Shown: in pieces, positions 40,595 through 49,243 of the stretch
Position numbering within the stretch: the first letter of the stretch is position 1
How the letters are laid out: every line of letters begins with the position of its first letter
Source: UBA4742 sp002403895
Lineage (GTDB): Bacteria; Actinomycetota; Acidimicrobiia; Acidimicrobiales; Acidimicrobilacustridaceae
Direction of reading: 5' to 3'
DNA: 64,000 bases
NCBI GenBank assembly: GCA_036823295.1
Contig: DAISGD010000008.1
Location: forward strand, 1-64,000
Program-made: the position numbers and the translations under genes
The notes under the pieces: model-generated
The model's database searches: none
What the model was told of the DNA's origin: nothing
What the model saw: only the letters and a program-made list of their open reading frames with translations

Positions 40595-42940
40595 TCAGTT
40601 GATGGTGGTGACGACGTTGTAGACCGAGTGGAAGTCGGTCAGGAGCCCGGTCGACGAACCGAACCCGATGAACACGCTGGGCGGGAGGGCCAAGGTGCCG
40701 GTGAGCACCGTGGTGCCGTTGACGGCCACCGACGTGACCCAGCCGCCGGCCACGGTCACCTCGACGTGGGTGATGACCTTGGCGCTGGAGTTGCGCAGCG
40801 GCGTCGAGGGCAGATCGGCCTGCTTCGTGTAGTACACGCCGGGCACCGGCCCGGTGAGATGGGAACCGTTGACGAAGCCGACGAAGTTGCTCGAGATGTC
40901 GCCCCCGTTCTTGTACGTGTCGAGGCTGACCCCGACACCGGGAATGGCCTGGAGGGCGTCACCGCCGACGCCCAGGTAGCCGCCGAACTGGCCGACCGAG
41001 GTCGCCGTCGCGCCCTTGGACGCGTCCCCGAAGAAGAGGACGACGCCGTCCGCGCCGGTTCCCAGGCCCATCTTGACGTCGAAGCTGATCTTGCGGATGT
41101 TCGTCGATGGCTGGGCCACCGGGAAGAACGCCGTGCCGGCCTGTTGGGTCGGACCGGCCTGGGTGAGGGCCGCCTCGCAGAAGGACCCGGCCGTGGCCGA
41201 GCCGTTGAGCTGCCAGGCGCCCACGCAGCCCGTCGGCTTCTGCGGGAAGTTCACCTTCACGTGCACCGTGGCCGTCGAGGTCCGGGCCACCGCGTCGGTG
41301 ACGGTGTAGGTGAACGACAGCGGACCCGCATAGCTGGAGCTGGGGGTGAATGTCAGCGATCCATCAACGGCGACGTTGACCGTGGCCCACGGGGTCGGCT
41401 GGGTGAAGCTCGTCACCGTGAGGCCCGTCCCCGTGTCGTTGCCCAGCACACCGGGTGCGGCGACCGACAGCGGCGTGTTGTAGGCGGTGCTGTAGGAGTC
41501 ATCGGTGGCCACCGGGGCGGGCGGCAGCCCGACGGTGAGGGCCACCGTCGCGGTGGCCGTGTGGCCGAAGCCGTCGGTGACGGTGTAGGTGAAGCTGTCC
41601 TCGCCCCAGTACGTCGAGGCCGGAGTGTAGGTGTACGACCCGTCCGACGCGATGGAGACCGAGCCGTGGCTCGGGTTGGTGTGGCCGGTGACGTGGTTAC
41701 CCGTCCCGGTGTCGTTGGCCAGGACGCCCGGTGCCGGCACGACCAGCGCGGTGTTGAACGGGGTGCTCCCGGTGTCGGTGTTGGCGACGACCGCGCCGGG
41801 GATGAACACCGTGGACGAGTTGAAGCTCAGCTGGACGGCGCTGGCGCCCGACGCGGCCGGGAGGCCGAAGCCGGTGTTGACCGCGTTGCACAGCGTCTGG
41901 CTGCTGTCAGCCAGCGTCCAGGTGGCGGGCGACACGGTCGTCCCCGCCGCCGCGCTGAGCGTGACGGTGGACGTGTTCGTGAACGTCTTGATCTGCGCCG
42001 TCAGGTCGGTGCCGCTGGGGCCCGCCCCGAAGATCGTCACCGAGCGGCCGACGTCAGTCGACTTGAACGGGGCGCTGGAGTCGGTGAAGACCGCCGAACC
42101 GGATGTTGCGGCGCCGGTCGTGCGGGTGACCACGCCGACGGGCACCATGGCGGGCACCGCGTAGATGTTGGAGGTGAGGGTCACCGCTCCGGTGCTGGTG
42201 TTGTAGGCCACCGGCGCCACGGAGATGGCGCCACCGTTCGTCGCGTTCGCCGCGTCCGAGCTCAGATCCATGGAGATCTGGGAGGCGCAGTCGATGTGGA
42301 AGAACGCCTGCTGGAGCTCAAGCTGCCAGTTGACGTGCAGGTTGACCAGGCCCGTCGCCGGGTTCAGCGTGCCGGTGACCGGGCTGGTGGCGGCCGGGAC
42401 GATCGTGAGGGCGCCGCCGGTCGCCGCGTACACGTAGGACTTGGGGAACACGAAGCTGGCCGCCGGGATGGCGACGTTGCCGTCCTTGTCGACCGTTCCG
42501 GTACCGGTGATGTAGGCCCGCGGCTGGTTGCCGGCCGCGATCTCGCTGTCGTCCTGGGCCGCGGTGAACCCGCCACCGGCGTTGCACTGGGCATCGACCG
42601 GTGTGGCCGGGATCACCCCGTGGCTGGCACCACCGTCGAAGTCGATGTTGGTGTCCTGCGCCTTGGTCGGATCGTCCACCGCGACGTCGTTGTTCACGCC
42701 GTCGTTGCACTGGGTGGGCGTGGCCGTCGACGGCAGCACGGTGTTCTTGCCGGCGAGGTCGAGGAACCCCCCGCCGTTGGCGGTGAACGTCGACGAGCCC
42801 GGGTTGTTCACGACATCGCCGGCACCGGCCCAGGCCGAGCCGGCGAAGAACACCGAGCTGACCAACATGACCGGCACGGAGAGTGCAGCCGCGAGCCGCG
42901 CCCGCTTTGGCGCACGCCTACGTTCCGACAGCTTGTTCAA
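40595..42940 (-). CDS. Secreted protein with cadherin-like repeats and C-terminal L-type-lectin-like domain
   Basis: About 781 residues. The signal peptide has a long basic start (ERRRAPKRARLAAALSVPVM, then LVSSVFFAGSAWA). An N-terminal region of beta structure leads to two cadherin-like (Big_9 type) repeats, each with PGVLANDTGTG or PGVLGNDTGTG and a SFTYTVTDGFG or SFTYTVTDAVA end. The last about 200 residues look like a concanavalin-like or L-type lectin fold: GADGVVLFFGD, GGYLGVGG, GVSLDTYKNGGD, FIGFGSSTGL. It may bind glycans or the matrix. The start appears to be TTG 42940, with GGAGG 8 nt upstream; a GTG three codons earlier overlaps that RBS. Confidence 0.75.
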   Translation of the reverse strand: MNKLSERRRAPKRARLAAALSVPVMLVSSVFFAGSAWAGAGDVVNNPGSSTFTANGGGFLDLAGKNTVLPSTATPTQCNDGVNNDVAVDDPTKAQDTNIDFDGGASHGVIPATPVDAQCNAGGGFTAAQDDSEIAAGNQPRAYITGTGTVDKDGNVAIPAASFVFPKSYVYAATGGALTIVPAATSPVTGTLNPATGLVNLHVNWQLELQQAFFHIDCASQISMDLSSDAANATNGGAISVAPVAYNTSTGAVTLTSNIYAVPAMVPVGVVTRTTGAATSGSAVFTDSSAPFKSTDVGRSVTIFGAGPSGTDLTAQIKTFTNTSTVTLSAAAGTTVSPATWTLADSSQTLCNAVNTGFGLPAASGASAVQLSFNSSTVFIPGAVVANTDTGSTPFNTALVVPAPGVLANDTGTGNHVTGHTNPSHGSVSIASDGSYTYTPASTYWGEDSFTYTVTDGFGHTATATVALTVGLPPAPVATDDSYSTAYNTPLSVAAPGVLGNDTGTGLTVTSFTQPTPWATVNVAVDGSLTFTPSSSYAGPLSFTYTVTDAVARTSTATVHVKVNFPQKPTGCVGAWQLNGSATAGSFCEAALTQAGPTQQAGTAFFPVAQPSTNIRKISFDVKMGLGTGADGVVLFFGDASKGATATSVGQFGGYLGVGGDALQAIPGVGVSLDTYKNGGDISSNFVGFVNGSHLTGPVPGVYYTKQADLPSTPLRNSSAKVITHVEVTVAGGWVTSVAVNGTTVLTGTLALPPSVFIGFGSSTGLLTDFHSVYNVVTTIN

Positions 42941-43046
42941 GGCCTTCACCTCCGTAGAAGTCGCTCATTGCCCGCGCCCGACCACAGAATGAGCGATTGA
43001 AAACGAGCGCTCGTTCTACCACAAATGTGGGGCCGTCCTACGTCGG

Positions 43047-44270
43047 TCAGACGGTGACATCGAGCGCAGTCAGTCCCCGCAGCACGAAATGGTCCCGATA
43101 CACCGGTTGGCTCGCAAGCTCGAGGTCGGGGAAGCGCCGGATGAGGGTCCCCACCGCGATCTGCCCCTCGAGCCGGGCCAGGGCGGCACCGAGGCAGTAG
43201 TGCAGACCCTGGGAGAAGGCGAGGTGGTGGTTGTCGCTCCGGCTGAGGTCGAGGTGGGCAGGGTCGGCAAAGCGAGCCGGGTCGCGGTTGGCCGCCGACA
43301 CGAGGGTGACCACCGTGTTGCCCTTGGCGAAGCGGTGGCCGTCGACCTCGAGTTCTTCGGTGGCGATCCGTGCGGTCACGTGAACGGGACCGTCGAAGCG
43401 CAACAACTCCTCGACGCCGGGTACGTCGAGTGAAGGGTCGTGGCGCCAACGGGCACGCTGGTCGGGTGATCGGAGCAGGGCGTAGGTGCCGTTCCCGATG
43501 AGGTTCATGGTGGTCTCGTGGCCGGCGATGAACAGCAGCATCACGATGCTCGTGAGCTCCTCCTCCGAGAGCCGATCACCCTCCTCCTCCACCGCGATGA
43601 GCGCACTGACCAGGTCATCGGCAGGCCGGACGCGGCGTTCGGCGAACAGCTCCTGGAAGTACCGGATGAAGTTGAATGCGGCCAGCAGGCCTCGCTGCAA
43701 CAGCTCATCGTCGATGTCGGCGTCGAGGAGTCTCGACGCGTCGGAGGACCACCCCGAGAATTGGTCCCGGTCCGCCAGGGGCACACCGAGCATCTCGCAG
43801 ATGACGGTGACCGGGAGTTCGAATCCGAGGTCGGCCACCACGTCGAGCCCGCCGGCGTCAGCCGCGTCGTCGAGGATGCCGTCGACCAACTGCTGGATGC
43901 GGGGCCGGAGTCGCTCGACCGTGCGCGGAGTGAAGCCCTTGCTCACCAGCTTGCGCAGGCGGGTGTGGTCTGGCGGGTCCATGAACAGCAAGGTCCGCTG
44001 GTCCTCCGCCTCGACCAGGGAGCGAGGGTCGCCCTCCGCATAGACACGGGGCGGATCGGCATGCCTCGGGTTGGAGGAGAACCGCTGGTCACGCAGGACC
44101 GCCTCACAGTCGACGTGGCGGGTGAGGACCCAGACGCCTTCCGGGTTGCGCCAGACGGGGGTCTCCTTGCGCAACCGGTCATAGGTGGGCCACGGATCGT
44201 TCCAGTCGTAGGGCCCGAACTCGTCGGATCCGCCGAACACGCCGCTGGTATCTCGGGGAGCGTCGCTCAC
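43047..44270 (-). CDS. Cytochrome P450
   Basis: Heme mono-oxygenase, about 407 residues from GTG 44270. It has I-helix LFIAGHETTMNL (oxygen-binding Thr), K-helix EELLRFDG (ExxR) and the heme segment FSQGLHYCLGAALARLE with the Cys ligand. No membrane anchor, so it is a soluble actinobacterial type that needs a ferredoxin and reductase, neither seen here. It starts 13 bp after the desaturase stop on the same strand, so the two are almost surely one transcript. This suggests a fatty acid or lipid substrate; the actual substrate is unknown. Confidence 0.93.
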   Translation of the reverse strand: MSDAPRDTSGVFGGSDEFGPYDWNDPWPTYDRLRKETPVWRNPEGVWVLTRHVDCEAVLRDQRFSSNPRHADPPRVYAEGDPRSLVEAEDQRTLLFMDPPDHTRLRKLVSKGFTPRTVERLRPRIQQLVDGILDDAADAGGLDVVADLGFELPVTVICEMLGVPLADRDQFSGWSSDASRLLDADIDDELLQRGLLAAFNFIRYFQELFAERRVRPADDLVSALIAVEEEGDRLSEEELTSIVMLLFIAGHETTMNLIGNGTYALLRSPDQRARWRHDPSLDVPGVEELLRFDGPVHVTARIATEELEVDGHRFAKGNTVVTLVSAANRDPARFADPAHLDLSRSDNHHLAFSQGLHYCLGAALARLEGQIAVGTLIRRFPDLELASQPVYRDHFVLRGLTALDVTV

Positions 44271-44283
44271 AACGCCGCCGAAC

Positions 44284-45435
44284 CTAGCCTTCGAGGCCGA
44301 GGTCGCGCTGGCCCAGGCGCGTGAGCCGAGCCAGCTCCTCGGCTGACTCCAGCGACGAGTGCACGAATCCCTCGAGGGCCTGCTTGCGTTCCACCATGCT
44401 CTGAGACGCTGACTCGCGGGTCGAGGCCAAGGCTTCGGAGGCGCTGATCTTGCTGTCGTGCACGACCTGGGAGACATGCGAGCGGGCGACGGCGCTGCTG
44501 GCCTTGCCCCAGTAGGCCTTGAACATGCCGACATCGAAGGTGCCGAGCGAGACGCGGTTGGCGGCGCGCAACCGGGCCGGAGGAGTGCGCAAGCCCTTCA
44601 CGATGCCCAGCCAACTGGCCGCCTTGAGCACGTAGAAGGTCGGGTCGAACTCCCACCAGAAGAACCCCTGCCGGGCCGACGCCTGGTAGTAGTGGTGGTT
44701 GTTGTGCCAGCCCTCGCCCATGGTCACCACGGCGATCATGGCGGAGTTGCGGCTGGTATCGGTGGTGGCGTAGCGACGCCGACCGAACACGTGGGCCAGC
44801 GAGTTGACCGTGAAGGTGGCGTGCCACAGCAGCACGGTGGACAGGAAGAAACCGATGAGCACCCCGCTCCACCCGGCGATCAGGTAGGAGGCGAGGCCCA
44901 GCGCCCATGGGCCGATCCAGTCCTTCTTGTTGAGGAACACCAGCTCGGGATACTTGGCGAAGTCACGGATGCGGTCGTAGTCGGTGGTTGCGTACTTGTC
45001 GCACAGGATCCAGCCCACGTGGCTCCACCAGAAGCCCTTCTGGGTGGGCGAGTGGACGTCCAGCGGGCCGTCGCTGTAGCGATGGTGGTTGCGGTGGTGC
45101 GCCGCCCACCACAGGGGACCCTTCTGGGCTGCGGTCGTGCCCCCAAAGGCCAGCAGGAACTGCCAGAACCGGTTGAGCCGGTAGCTGCGGTGTGCGAAGT
45201 AGCGGTGGAAGCCGGCGGTGATGCAGAACATCCGGCCGACATACAGCGCGACGCAGAGCACGACCGCCCGCACGCTCACCCCCGTGAAGATGGCGAGAAG
45301 CGGGAGCAGATGCAGCAGCACGAACGGGATCGACGTGAGCTTGTTGACCTGTTCGTCCGGACCACGGCCATTGGGGGGCGACGGCAGAAGAGCAGCGGAT
45401 TCCGGCTGGTCGAGAACCAGAGGCGAGGTTGGCAT
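44284..45435 (-). CDS. Acyl-CoA (stearoyl-CoA delta-9-like) desaturase
   Basis: Introduces a double bond into fatty acyl chains at the membrane using a di-iron centre. 383 residues with four membrane helices and the three histidine boxes: HRYFAH (77-82), HRNHH (114-118) and HNNHH (244-248), plus the additional His/Asn ligands typical of the acyl-CoA desaturase family. The C-terminal helical extension (about 290-383, rich in Ala/Ser/Glu) is longer than usual and may be a coiled coil. No fused cytochrome b5 or ferredoxin reductase is present. A 20-bp palindrome lies upstream of the ATG. Confidence 0.92.
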   Translation of the reverse strand: MPTSPLVLDQPESAALLPSPPNGRGPDEQVNKLTSIPFVLLHLLPLLAIFTGVSVRAVVLCVALYVGRMFCITAGFHRYFAHRSYRLNRFWQFLLAFGGTTAAQKGPLWWAAHHRNHHRYSDGPLDVHSPTQKGFWWSHVGWILCDKYATTDYDRIRDFAKYPELVFLNKKDWIGPWALGLASYLIAGWSGVLIGFFLSTVLLWHATFTVNSLAHVFGRRRYATTDTSRNSAMIAVVTMGEGWHNNHHYYQASARQGFFWWEFDPTFYVLKAASWLGIVKGLRTPPARLRAANRVSLGTFDVGMFKAYWGKASSAVARSHVSQVVHDSKISASEALASTRESASQSMVERKQALEGFVHSSLESAEELARLTRLGQRDLGLEG

Positions 45436-45476
45436 CAGGGTCTTTCTGGGCGGGATGAAGAACCGGCAAACCGTAG

Positions 45477-45496
45477 CCTACCGACCAGTAGGTAGG
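45477..45496. promoter_or_regulatory. Candidate operator of the desaturase/P450 operon
   Basis: CCTACC-GACCAGTA-GGTAGG: perfect 6-bp outer arms around a partly symmetric centre, 42 bp before the desaturase ATG. The GACCAGT centre resembles TetR-type sites described on desaturase genes in actinobacteria; no adjacent regulator is seen. Confidence 0.5.
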
Positions 45497-45551
45497 GAGC
45501 TCGCCAAAGGCAAAAAAGACGCACCGGGTCGTGATGACTAGGTGGGGTTGT

Positions 45552-45592
45552 GCGGTTGACCACCGCCACGGTGGTCAATGACACGACCCCGA
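45552..45592. repeat. Dispersed palindromic repeat, copy 2
   Basis: TTGACCACCG-CCA-CGGTGGTCAA is a perfect 10-bp inverted repeat (45556-45578), followed by the same tail as copy 1 (AATGACACGACCCCGA). It lies between divergent genes, so a pure terminator role is unlikely here. See copy 1 at 5825. Confidence 0.6.
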
Positions 45593-45687
45593 TGTTCTCG
45601 ACACCGTCGCCCCGCGCCCATCATTGACAGCGTCGCCGCCTCGGGCTGCACTCGAAGGGACGCATCTGCGACGACAAGGGGAACGCC

Positions 45688-46257
45688 ATGATCACAGATC
45701 TGCCTGAAGCCCATGCCCGGGCGCTGGCCGAGACCCGGCGCGTCGTGGCCGGCGTGGGACCCGACCAATGGAACCAGCCCACCCCCTGCGAGGATTGGGA
45801 CCTGCACTCGCTGGTCAACCACCTGGTCGCCGGAAACTTCTGGGTGGCGCCCCTCCTCGGAGGCCAGACCATCGAGGACGTGGGCGCTCGCTATGACGGG
45901 GACATCCTCGGTTCCGACCCGGTCGCCGCCTATGACCGCTCGGCCAGTGAGGCCCGGGTCGCAGGCCTGGCCCCGGGAGCCATGAGCGCGCCGTGCGCCG
46001 TGTCGTACGGTCCCGTGCCCGGGGAGGTGTACGTCGGTCACCGGGTGCTCGACGTGGTCATCCACGGGTGGGACATCGCCAAGGCCTCAGGCCAGGACAC
46101 CGCCCTCAACCCGGAGTTGGTCGACCAATGCTGGGAGATCATCGAACCACAGATGGCGATGCTGGAGGCCAGCGGTATGTTCGGGAACCGCCTCGACGCC
46201 GATGCGGGCGCGTCGGGCGAGGCGCGGTTACTCGCTACGCTCGGTCGCCGACCCTGA
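45688..46257 (+). CDS. TIGR03086-family metal-binding protein (maleylpyruvate isomerase/DinB-like fold)
   Basis: About 189 residues. It reads NQPTPCEDWDLHSLVNHLVA near the start and LDVVIHGWDIAKASGQD later. These are the metal-binding His positions of the DinB/MDMPI superfamily (His in LVNHL and in VIHGWD). It may be a mycothiol-dependent or metal-dependent enzyme; actinobacterial members are uncharacterised. RBS AAGGGGAA before ATG 45688. Followed by the oxidoreductase gene in the same direction, 61 bp on. Confidence 0.85.
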   Translation: MITDLPEAHARALAETRRVVAGVGPDQWNQPTPCEDWDLHSLVNHLVAGNFWVAPLLGGQTIEDVGARYDGDILGSDPVAAYDRSASEARVAGLAPGAMSAPCAVSYGPVPGEVYVGHRVLDVVIHGWDIAKASGQDTALNPELVDQCWEIIEPQMAMLEASGMFGNRLDADAGASGEARLLATLGRRP

Positions 46258-46318
46258 TTCGTCGGTCGAACTGCTCGACCGACCCATCCCGGGAGCCACT
46301 CGGCACCGGAGAACTGCT

Positions 46319-47980
46319 GTGACCGACCTGATCGCCGAACCCGCGCCGGTTCCGACCATTATCCCTCGCGCCTCGGTGGGTGAGGCTCGTCTGGTGGGAG
46401 CGGTGGCCGCGGCCATGGCCCTCGGCGTCGGCGAGTTGGTCACCGGCCTGGGCGGGTCGAGCCAATCCTTGATCGGCTCAGTGGGGAACGCCTTCATCCG
46501 ACAGAGCGGTGGCGATTTGGCCCGCACCGCCATCCGGCTGTTCCAGACGGCAGACAAGCCGACCCTGATCTTCGGGATCGTGGTCATCTCCCTGCTCATC
46601 GGCGCCGCCCTCGGCGTGGCCAGCCGACGGCGACCGTGGGTCGGGGTGGTCGGCTTCGCCGCCTTCGGGCTGGTGGGCGTGGTCGCCGCCGCAACCGATC
46701 CCCTGGCCTCGGTGCTGCGGGCCGCCATCGGCGGAACCATCGGGGTGGTCGCCGGATTGGCCACGCTCAGCCTGCTACTGCGTCTGGCCGCTTCCTCCCA
46801 TGGCGCTGCCCGGCCGGTGGCCCGTCCGACCCGACCGTCTCACCGCAGCAACCAGCCGGTGCGTCGCGACACACCAACCAGCCCGCACGCCTCCCGCCGG
46901 GCGTTCTTCGGCTGGACCGCGGCAGCCGGCGCGTTCGCCGCCACCGCGGCCGTGGCCGGGCGCGCCGCGATGCAAGGCACGTCCAACGCCGCCCGAGCGG
47001 CAATCCGACTCCCGGTGCCCACCAACCGGGCCGTTCCGCCCGGGGCATCGACCGCGTTGCAAGGTCCGGGGGTGGCCTCGTTCGAGGTGGACGGCTTGAC
47101 CCCCTATCTCGTGGCCAACCGCGACTTCTACCGGATCGACACCGCGCTGGTCGTGCCCAACGTCAACCCCGGCTCGTGGAGCCTCAAGGTGACGGGCATG
47201 GTCGACCACCCCTTCCAGATCAGCTTCGACGAGTTGTTGGCCATGCCCCAGATCGAAGCAGCGGTCACCCTGTCGTGCGTCTCCAACGAGGTGGGCGGCA
47301 ACCTGGTGGGCAACGCGCTGTGGCAGGGCGTGTCGCTCACGACGCTGTTGGACCGTGCCGGGGTCCAGGCCGACGCCAGCCAGGTGGTGGGCCGATCGGT
47401 CGACGGCTTCACCGCCGGGTTCCCCACCGCCGCGCTCACCGCCGATCGCACGGCGATGGTGGCCGTCGGCATGAACGGTGAGCCGTTGCCGGTGCTCCAT
47501 GGCTTTCCGGCCCGCCTGGTGGTGGCCGGGCTCTACGGGTACGTGTCCGCCACCAAGTGGCTGAGCGAGATCCACGTCACCACCCTGGACGACTTCGACG
47601 GCTACTGGATTCCCCGGGGATGGTCCAAGGAGGCGCCGATCAAGACCGAGTCGCGCATCGATGTTCCCCGATCCGGCGGCCTGCTGAACGCCGGCACCAT
47701 CCCCATTGCCGGGGTGGCGTGGGCGCCCGGACCGGGCCGGGGCATCACCAAGGTCGAGGTCCAGGTCGACGACGAGCCATGGCGCGAGGCCAAGCTGGGC
47801 GAGGTGCTGTCAGGCAACACCTGGCGCCAGTGGATGCTCGAATGGGAAGCCACGCCCGGCACCCACACACTGCAGGTTCGGGCCACCGACGGCACCGGGG
47901 AGACCCAGACCGAGGAGCACGCCCCGCCCGAGCCCAACGGCGCCACCGGCTGGGACTCGCACCGGGTCAAGGTCAGCTGA
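46319..47980 (+). CDS. Membrane-anchored molybdopterin oxidoreductase (sulfite-oxidase family)
   Basis: About 553 residues from GTG 46319. Four hydrophobic helices in the first 155 residues are followed by a fifth segment with a twin-arginine-like start (SRRAFFGWTAAAGAFAATAA, about 193-212). A molybdopterin domain follows, with MVDHPFQISFDELLAMP and TLSCVSNEVGGNLVG (Cys320 is the probable Mo ligand), HGFPARLVVAGLYGYVSATKW read as parts, and a C-terminal Mo-cofactor dimerisation Ig-like domain (AGVAWAPGPGRGITKVEVQV). The Mo domain is thus held at the outer face of the membrane. Electron donor or acceptor and substrate unknown. Confidence 0.9.
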   Translation: MTDLIAEPAPVPTIIPRASVGEARLVGAVAAAMALGVGELVTGLGGSSQSLIGSVGNAFIRQSGGDLARTAIRLFQTADKPTLIFGIVVISLLIGAALGVASRRRPWVGVVGFAAFGLVGVVAAATDPLASVLRAAIGGTIGVVAGLATLSLLLRLAASSHGAARPVARPTRPSHRSNQPVRRDTPTSPHASRRAFFGWTAAAGAFAATAAVAGRAAMQGTSNAARAAIRLPVPTNRAVPPGASTALQGPGVASFEVDGLTPYLVANRDFYRIDTALVVPNVNPGSWSLKVTGMVDHPFQISFDELLAMPQIEAAVTLSCVSNEVGGNLVGNALWQGVSLTTLLDRAGVQADASQVVGRSVDGFTAGFPTAALTADRTAMVAVGMNGEPLPVLHGFPARLVVAGLYGYVSATKWLSEIHVTTLDDFDGYWIPRGWSKEAPIKTESRIDVPRSGGLLNAGTIPIAGVAWAPGPGRGITKVEVQVDDEPWREAKLGEVLSGNTWRQWMLEWEATPGTHTLQVRATDGTGETQTEEHAPPEPNGATGWDSHRVKVS

Positions 47981-48000
47981 GTTCACGGCCGGTCAAACCA

Positions 48001-48099
48001 GGGAGCGGAGCCCAAGCCCTCAGCATGACGACGGCCGATGCCCAGGAGGGGGTGGCCAGCTTGGTAGAGCGACGGAAACCCGACTACCGCGGCTGGTGA
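48001..48099 (+). pseudogene. Tail fragment of an enoyl-CoA hydratase
   Basis: The in-frame 32 residues GAQALSMTTADAQEGVASLV, then ERRKPDYRGW and a stop, look like the C-terminal end of crotonase-family proteins, which usually finish (D)AxEGVxAFLExRKPxFxG. No crotonase body precedes it: the oxidoreductase stops 20 bp upstream. An ATG (48025) inside could still allow a 24-residue peptide. The end overlaps the convergent Sua5 stop by 16 bp. Best read as a remnant of gene loss. Confidence 0.45.
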
Positions 48100-49121
48100 G
48101 CCGCCGCCGCCCGCCGGAGTCGGTCGCGCACGGCGTCACCGAGACCACCCGGAGGCGGCGGCACGACCACCACCACGTCGGCTCCCAGCCGGTCGACCTG
48201 CCGGAGTCGGTCGTAGAGCACGCGGGCATAGTCCTCGGCAGTGCCCGCCGGCTCCAGCTCGATGGCGTCAGGGTGCAGGCCGTCCACGACGGTTGGGGCC
48301 AGCACCGCCACCCGCTGGCCCTCGGCCAACAACTCGGCCACCCGGGCCACCGCCAGAGCTACCGGCTCGACGACGTCGACCCGAGCCTGGGGGGCGTAGT
48401 GCACCTCGAGCATGCCCGGGGCCCGGGCCCCGACGGTCGGCTCGTTGACTCCCGTCCGCCCATCCGTGGGCGTGTCCACCGCCAGGCCGGGCGCATAGCC
48501 AAGCACATCGCTCAGGCGTTCCACGCTCACCCCACCCAGGCGCAGCACGAGCGGCTCGGGGCCAGTGCAGTCGACGATGGTGGACTCCACCCCGATCACG
48601 CTGGAACCACCATCGAGGATGGCGTCGACGTCGTCGCCCAGATCAGCGGCGACGTGGGCCGCGCTGGTGGGGCTGACGCGCCCGAAGCGATTGGCTGACG
48701 GCGCGGCGATGCCGGCCGGCCGGCCACCCCGACGGGCCGAGAAATTGCGCAGCAGGGCGCGGGCCACGGGATGGTCGGGCACTCGCAGGCCGATGGTGGA
48801 GCGACCGCCCGTGACCTCATCGAGGGCGGCCGGTCCCCGCTCCAACAGCAGCGTGATGGGGCCCGGCCAGAATGCGTCAGCCAGCAGGCGAGCCTCGGTG
48901 GGCACGGCGGCGGCCCACTGATCGAGGCCGGCCGCGTCGGCCAGGTGCACGATCAGCGGGTGATCGGCCGGGCGCCCCTTGACGGCGAAGACCCGGGCCA
49001 CGGCCACCTGGTTGCTGGCGTCAGCCCCCAGGCCATAGACGGTCTCGGTGGGGAACGCCACCAGGCCCCCCTCGACCAGCAGCGCAGCAGCCCGGTCGAT
49101 GTCCTCGTCGCTCGCCGTCAC
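48084..49121 (-). CDS. Threonylcarbamoyl-AMP synthase, two-domain Sua5
   Basis: First step of t6A37 tRNA modification: makes threonylcarbamoyl-AMP from Thr, bicarbonate and ATP. About 345 residues from GTG 49121: YrdC domain (LVAFPTETVYGLGADAS, KGRPADHPL, SANRFGRVSPTSA, GGSSVIGVESTIVD) plus the C-terminal Sua5 domain (about 240-345), making it the long Sua5 form rather than TsaC. An upstream in-frame ATG at 49202 would add 27 residues with no match. It is downstream of kdpE on the same strand, but separated by a strong hairpin. Confidence 0.93.
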   Translation of the reverse strand: MTASDEDIDRAAALLVEGGLVAFPTETVYGLGADASNQVAVARVFAVKGRPADHPLIVHLADAAGLDQWAAAVPTEARLLADAFWPGPITLLLERGPAALDEVTGGRSTIGLRVPDHPVARALLRNFSARRGGRPAGIAAPSANRFGRVSPTSAAHVAADLGDDVDAILDGGSSVIGVESTIVDCTGPEPLVLRLGGVSVERLSDVLGYAPGLAVDTPTDGRTGVNEPTVGARAPGMLEVHYAPQARVDVVEPVALAVARVAELLAEGQRVAVLAPTVVDGLHPDAIELEPAGTAEDYARVLYDRLRQVDRLGADVVVVVPPPPGGLGDAVRDRLRRAAAAHQPR

Positions 49122-49166
49122 GCCGCGATGGTGCCACTCCGACCCGCCATCCCCCCAAAACGAGTA

Positions 49167-49218
49167 CGAACCGTCGTAGGAAGTGGTCGCCCTGGAGGCC
49201 ACTTCCCACGCCGGTTCG
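49167..49218. terminator. Nested hairpin between kdpE and sua5
   Basis: Two stacked stems: CGAACCG (49167-49173) with CGGTTCG (49212-49218), and GGAAGTGG (49179-49186) with CCACTTCC (49199-49206), separated by symmetric 5-nt internal loops around a 12-nt loop. Lies 26 bp beyond kdpE on the minus strand, so it most likely ends the kdp transcript. Confidence 0.7.
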
Positions 49219-49243
49219 GGAGTTGGAGCCGGTTCCGGACGGG

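Noticed and set aside
40448..43000. 850-codon plus-strand frame across the lectin gene
   Set aside because: Antisense shadow rich in Arg/Gly/His; the minus-strand frame has a signal peptide, repeats and RBS.
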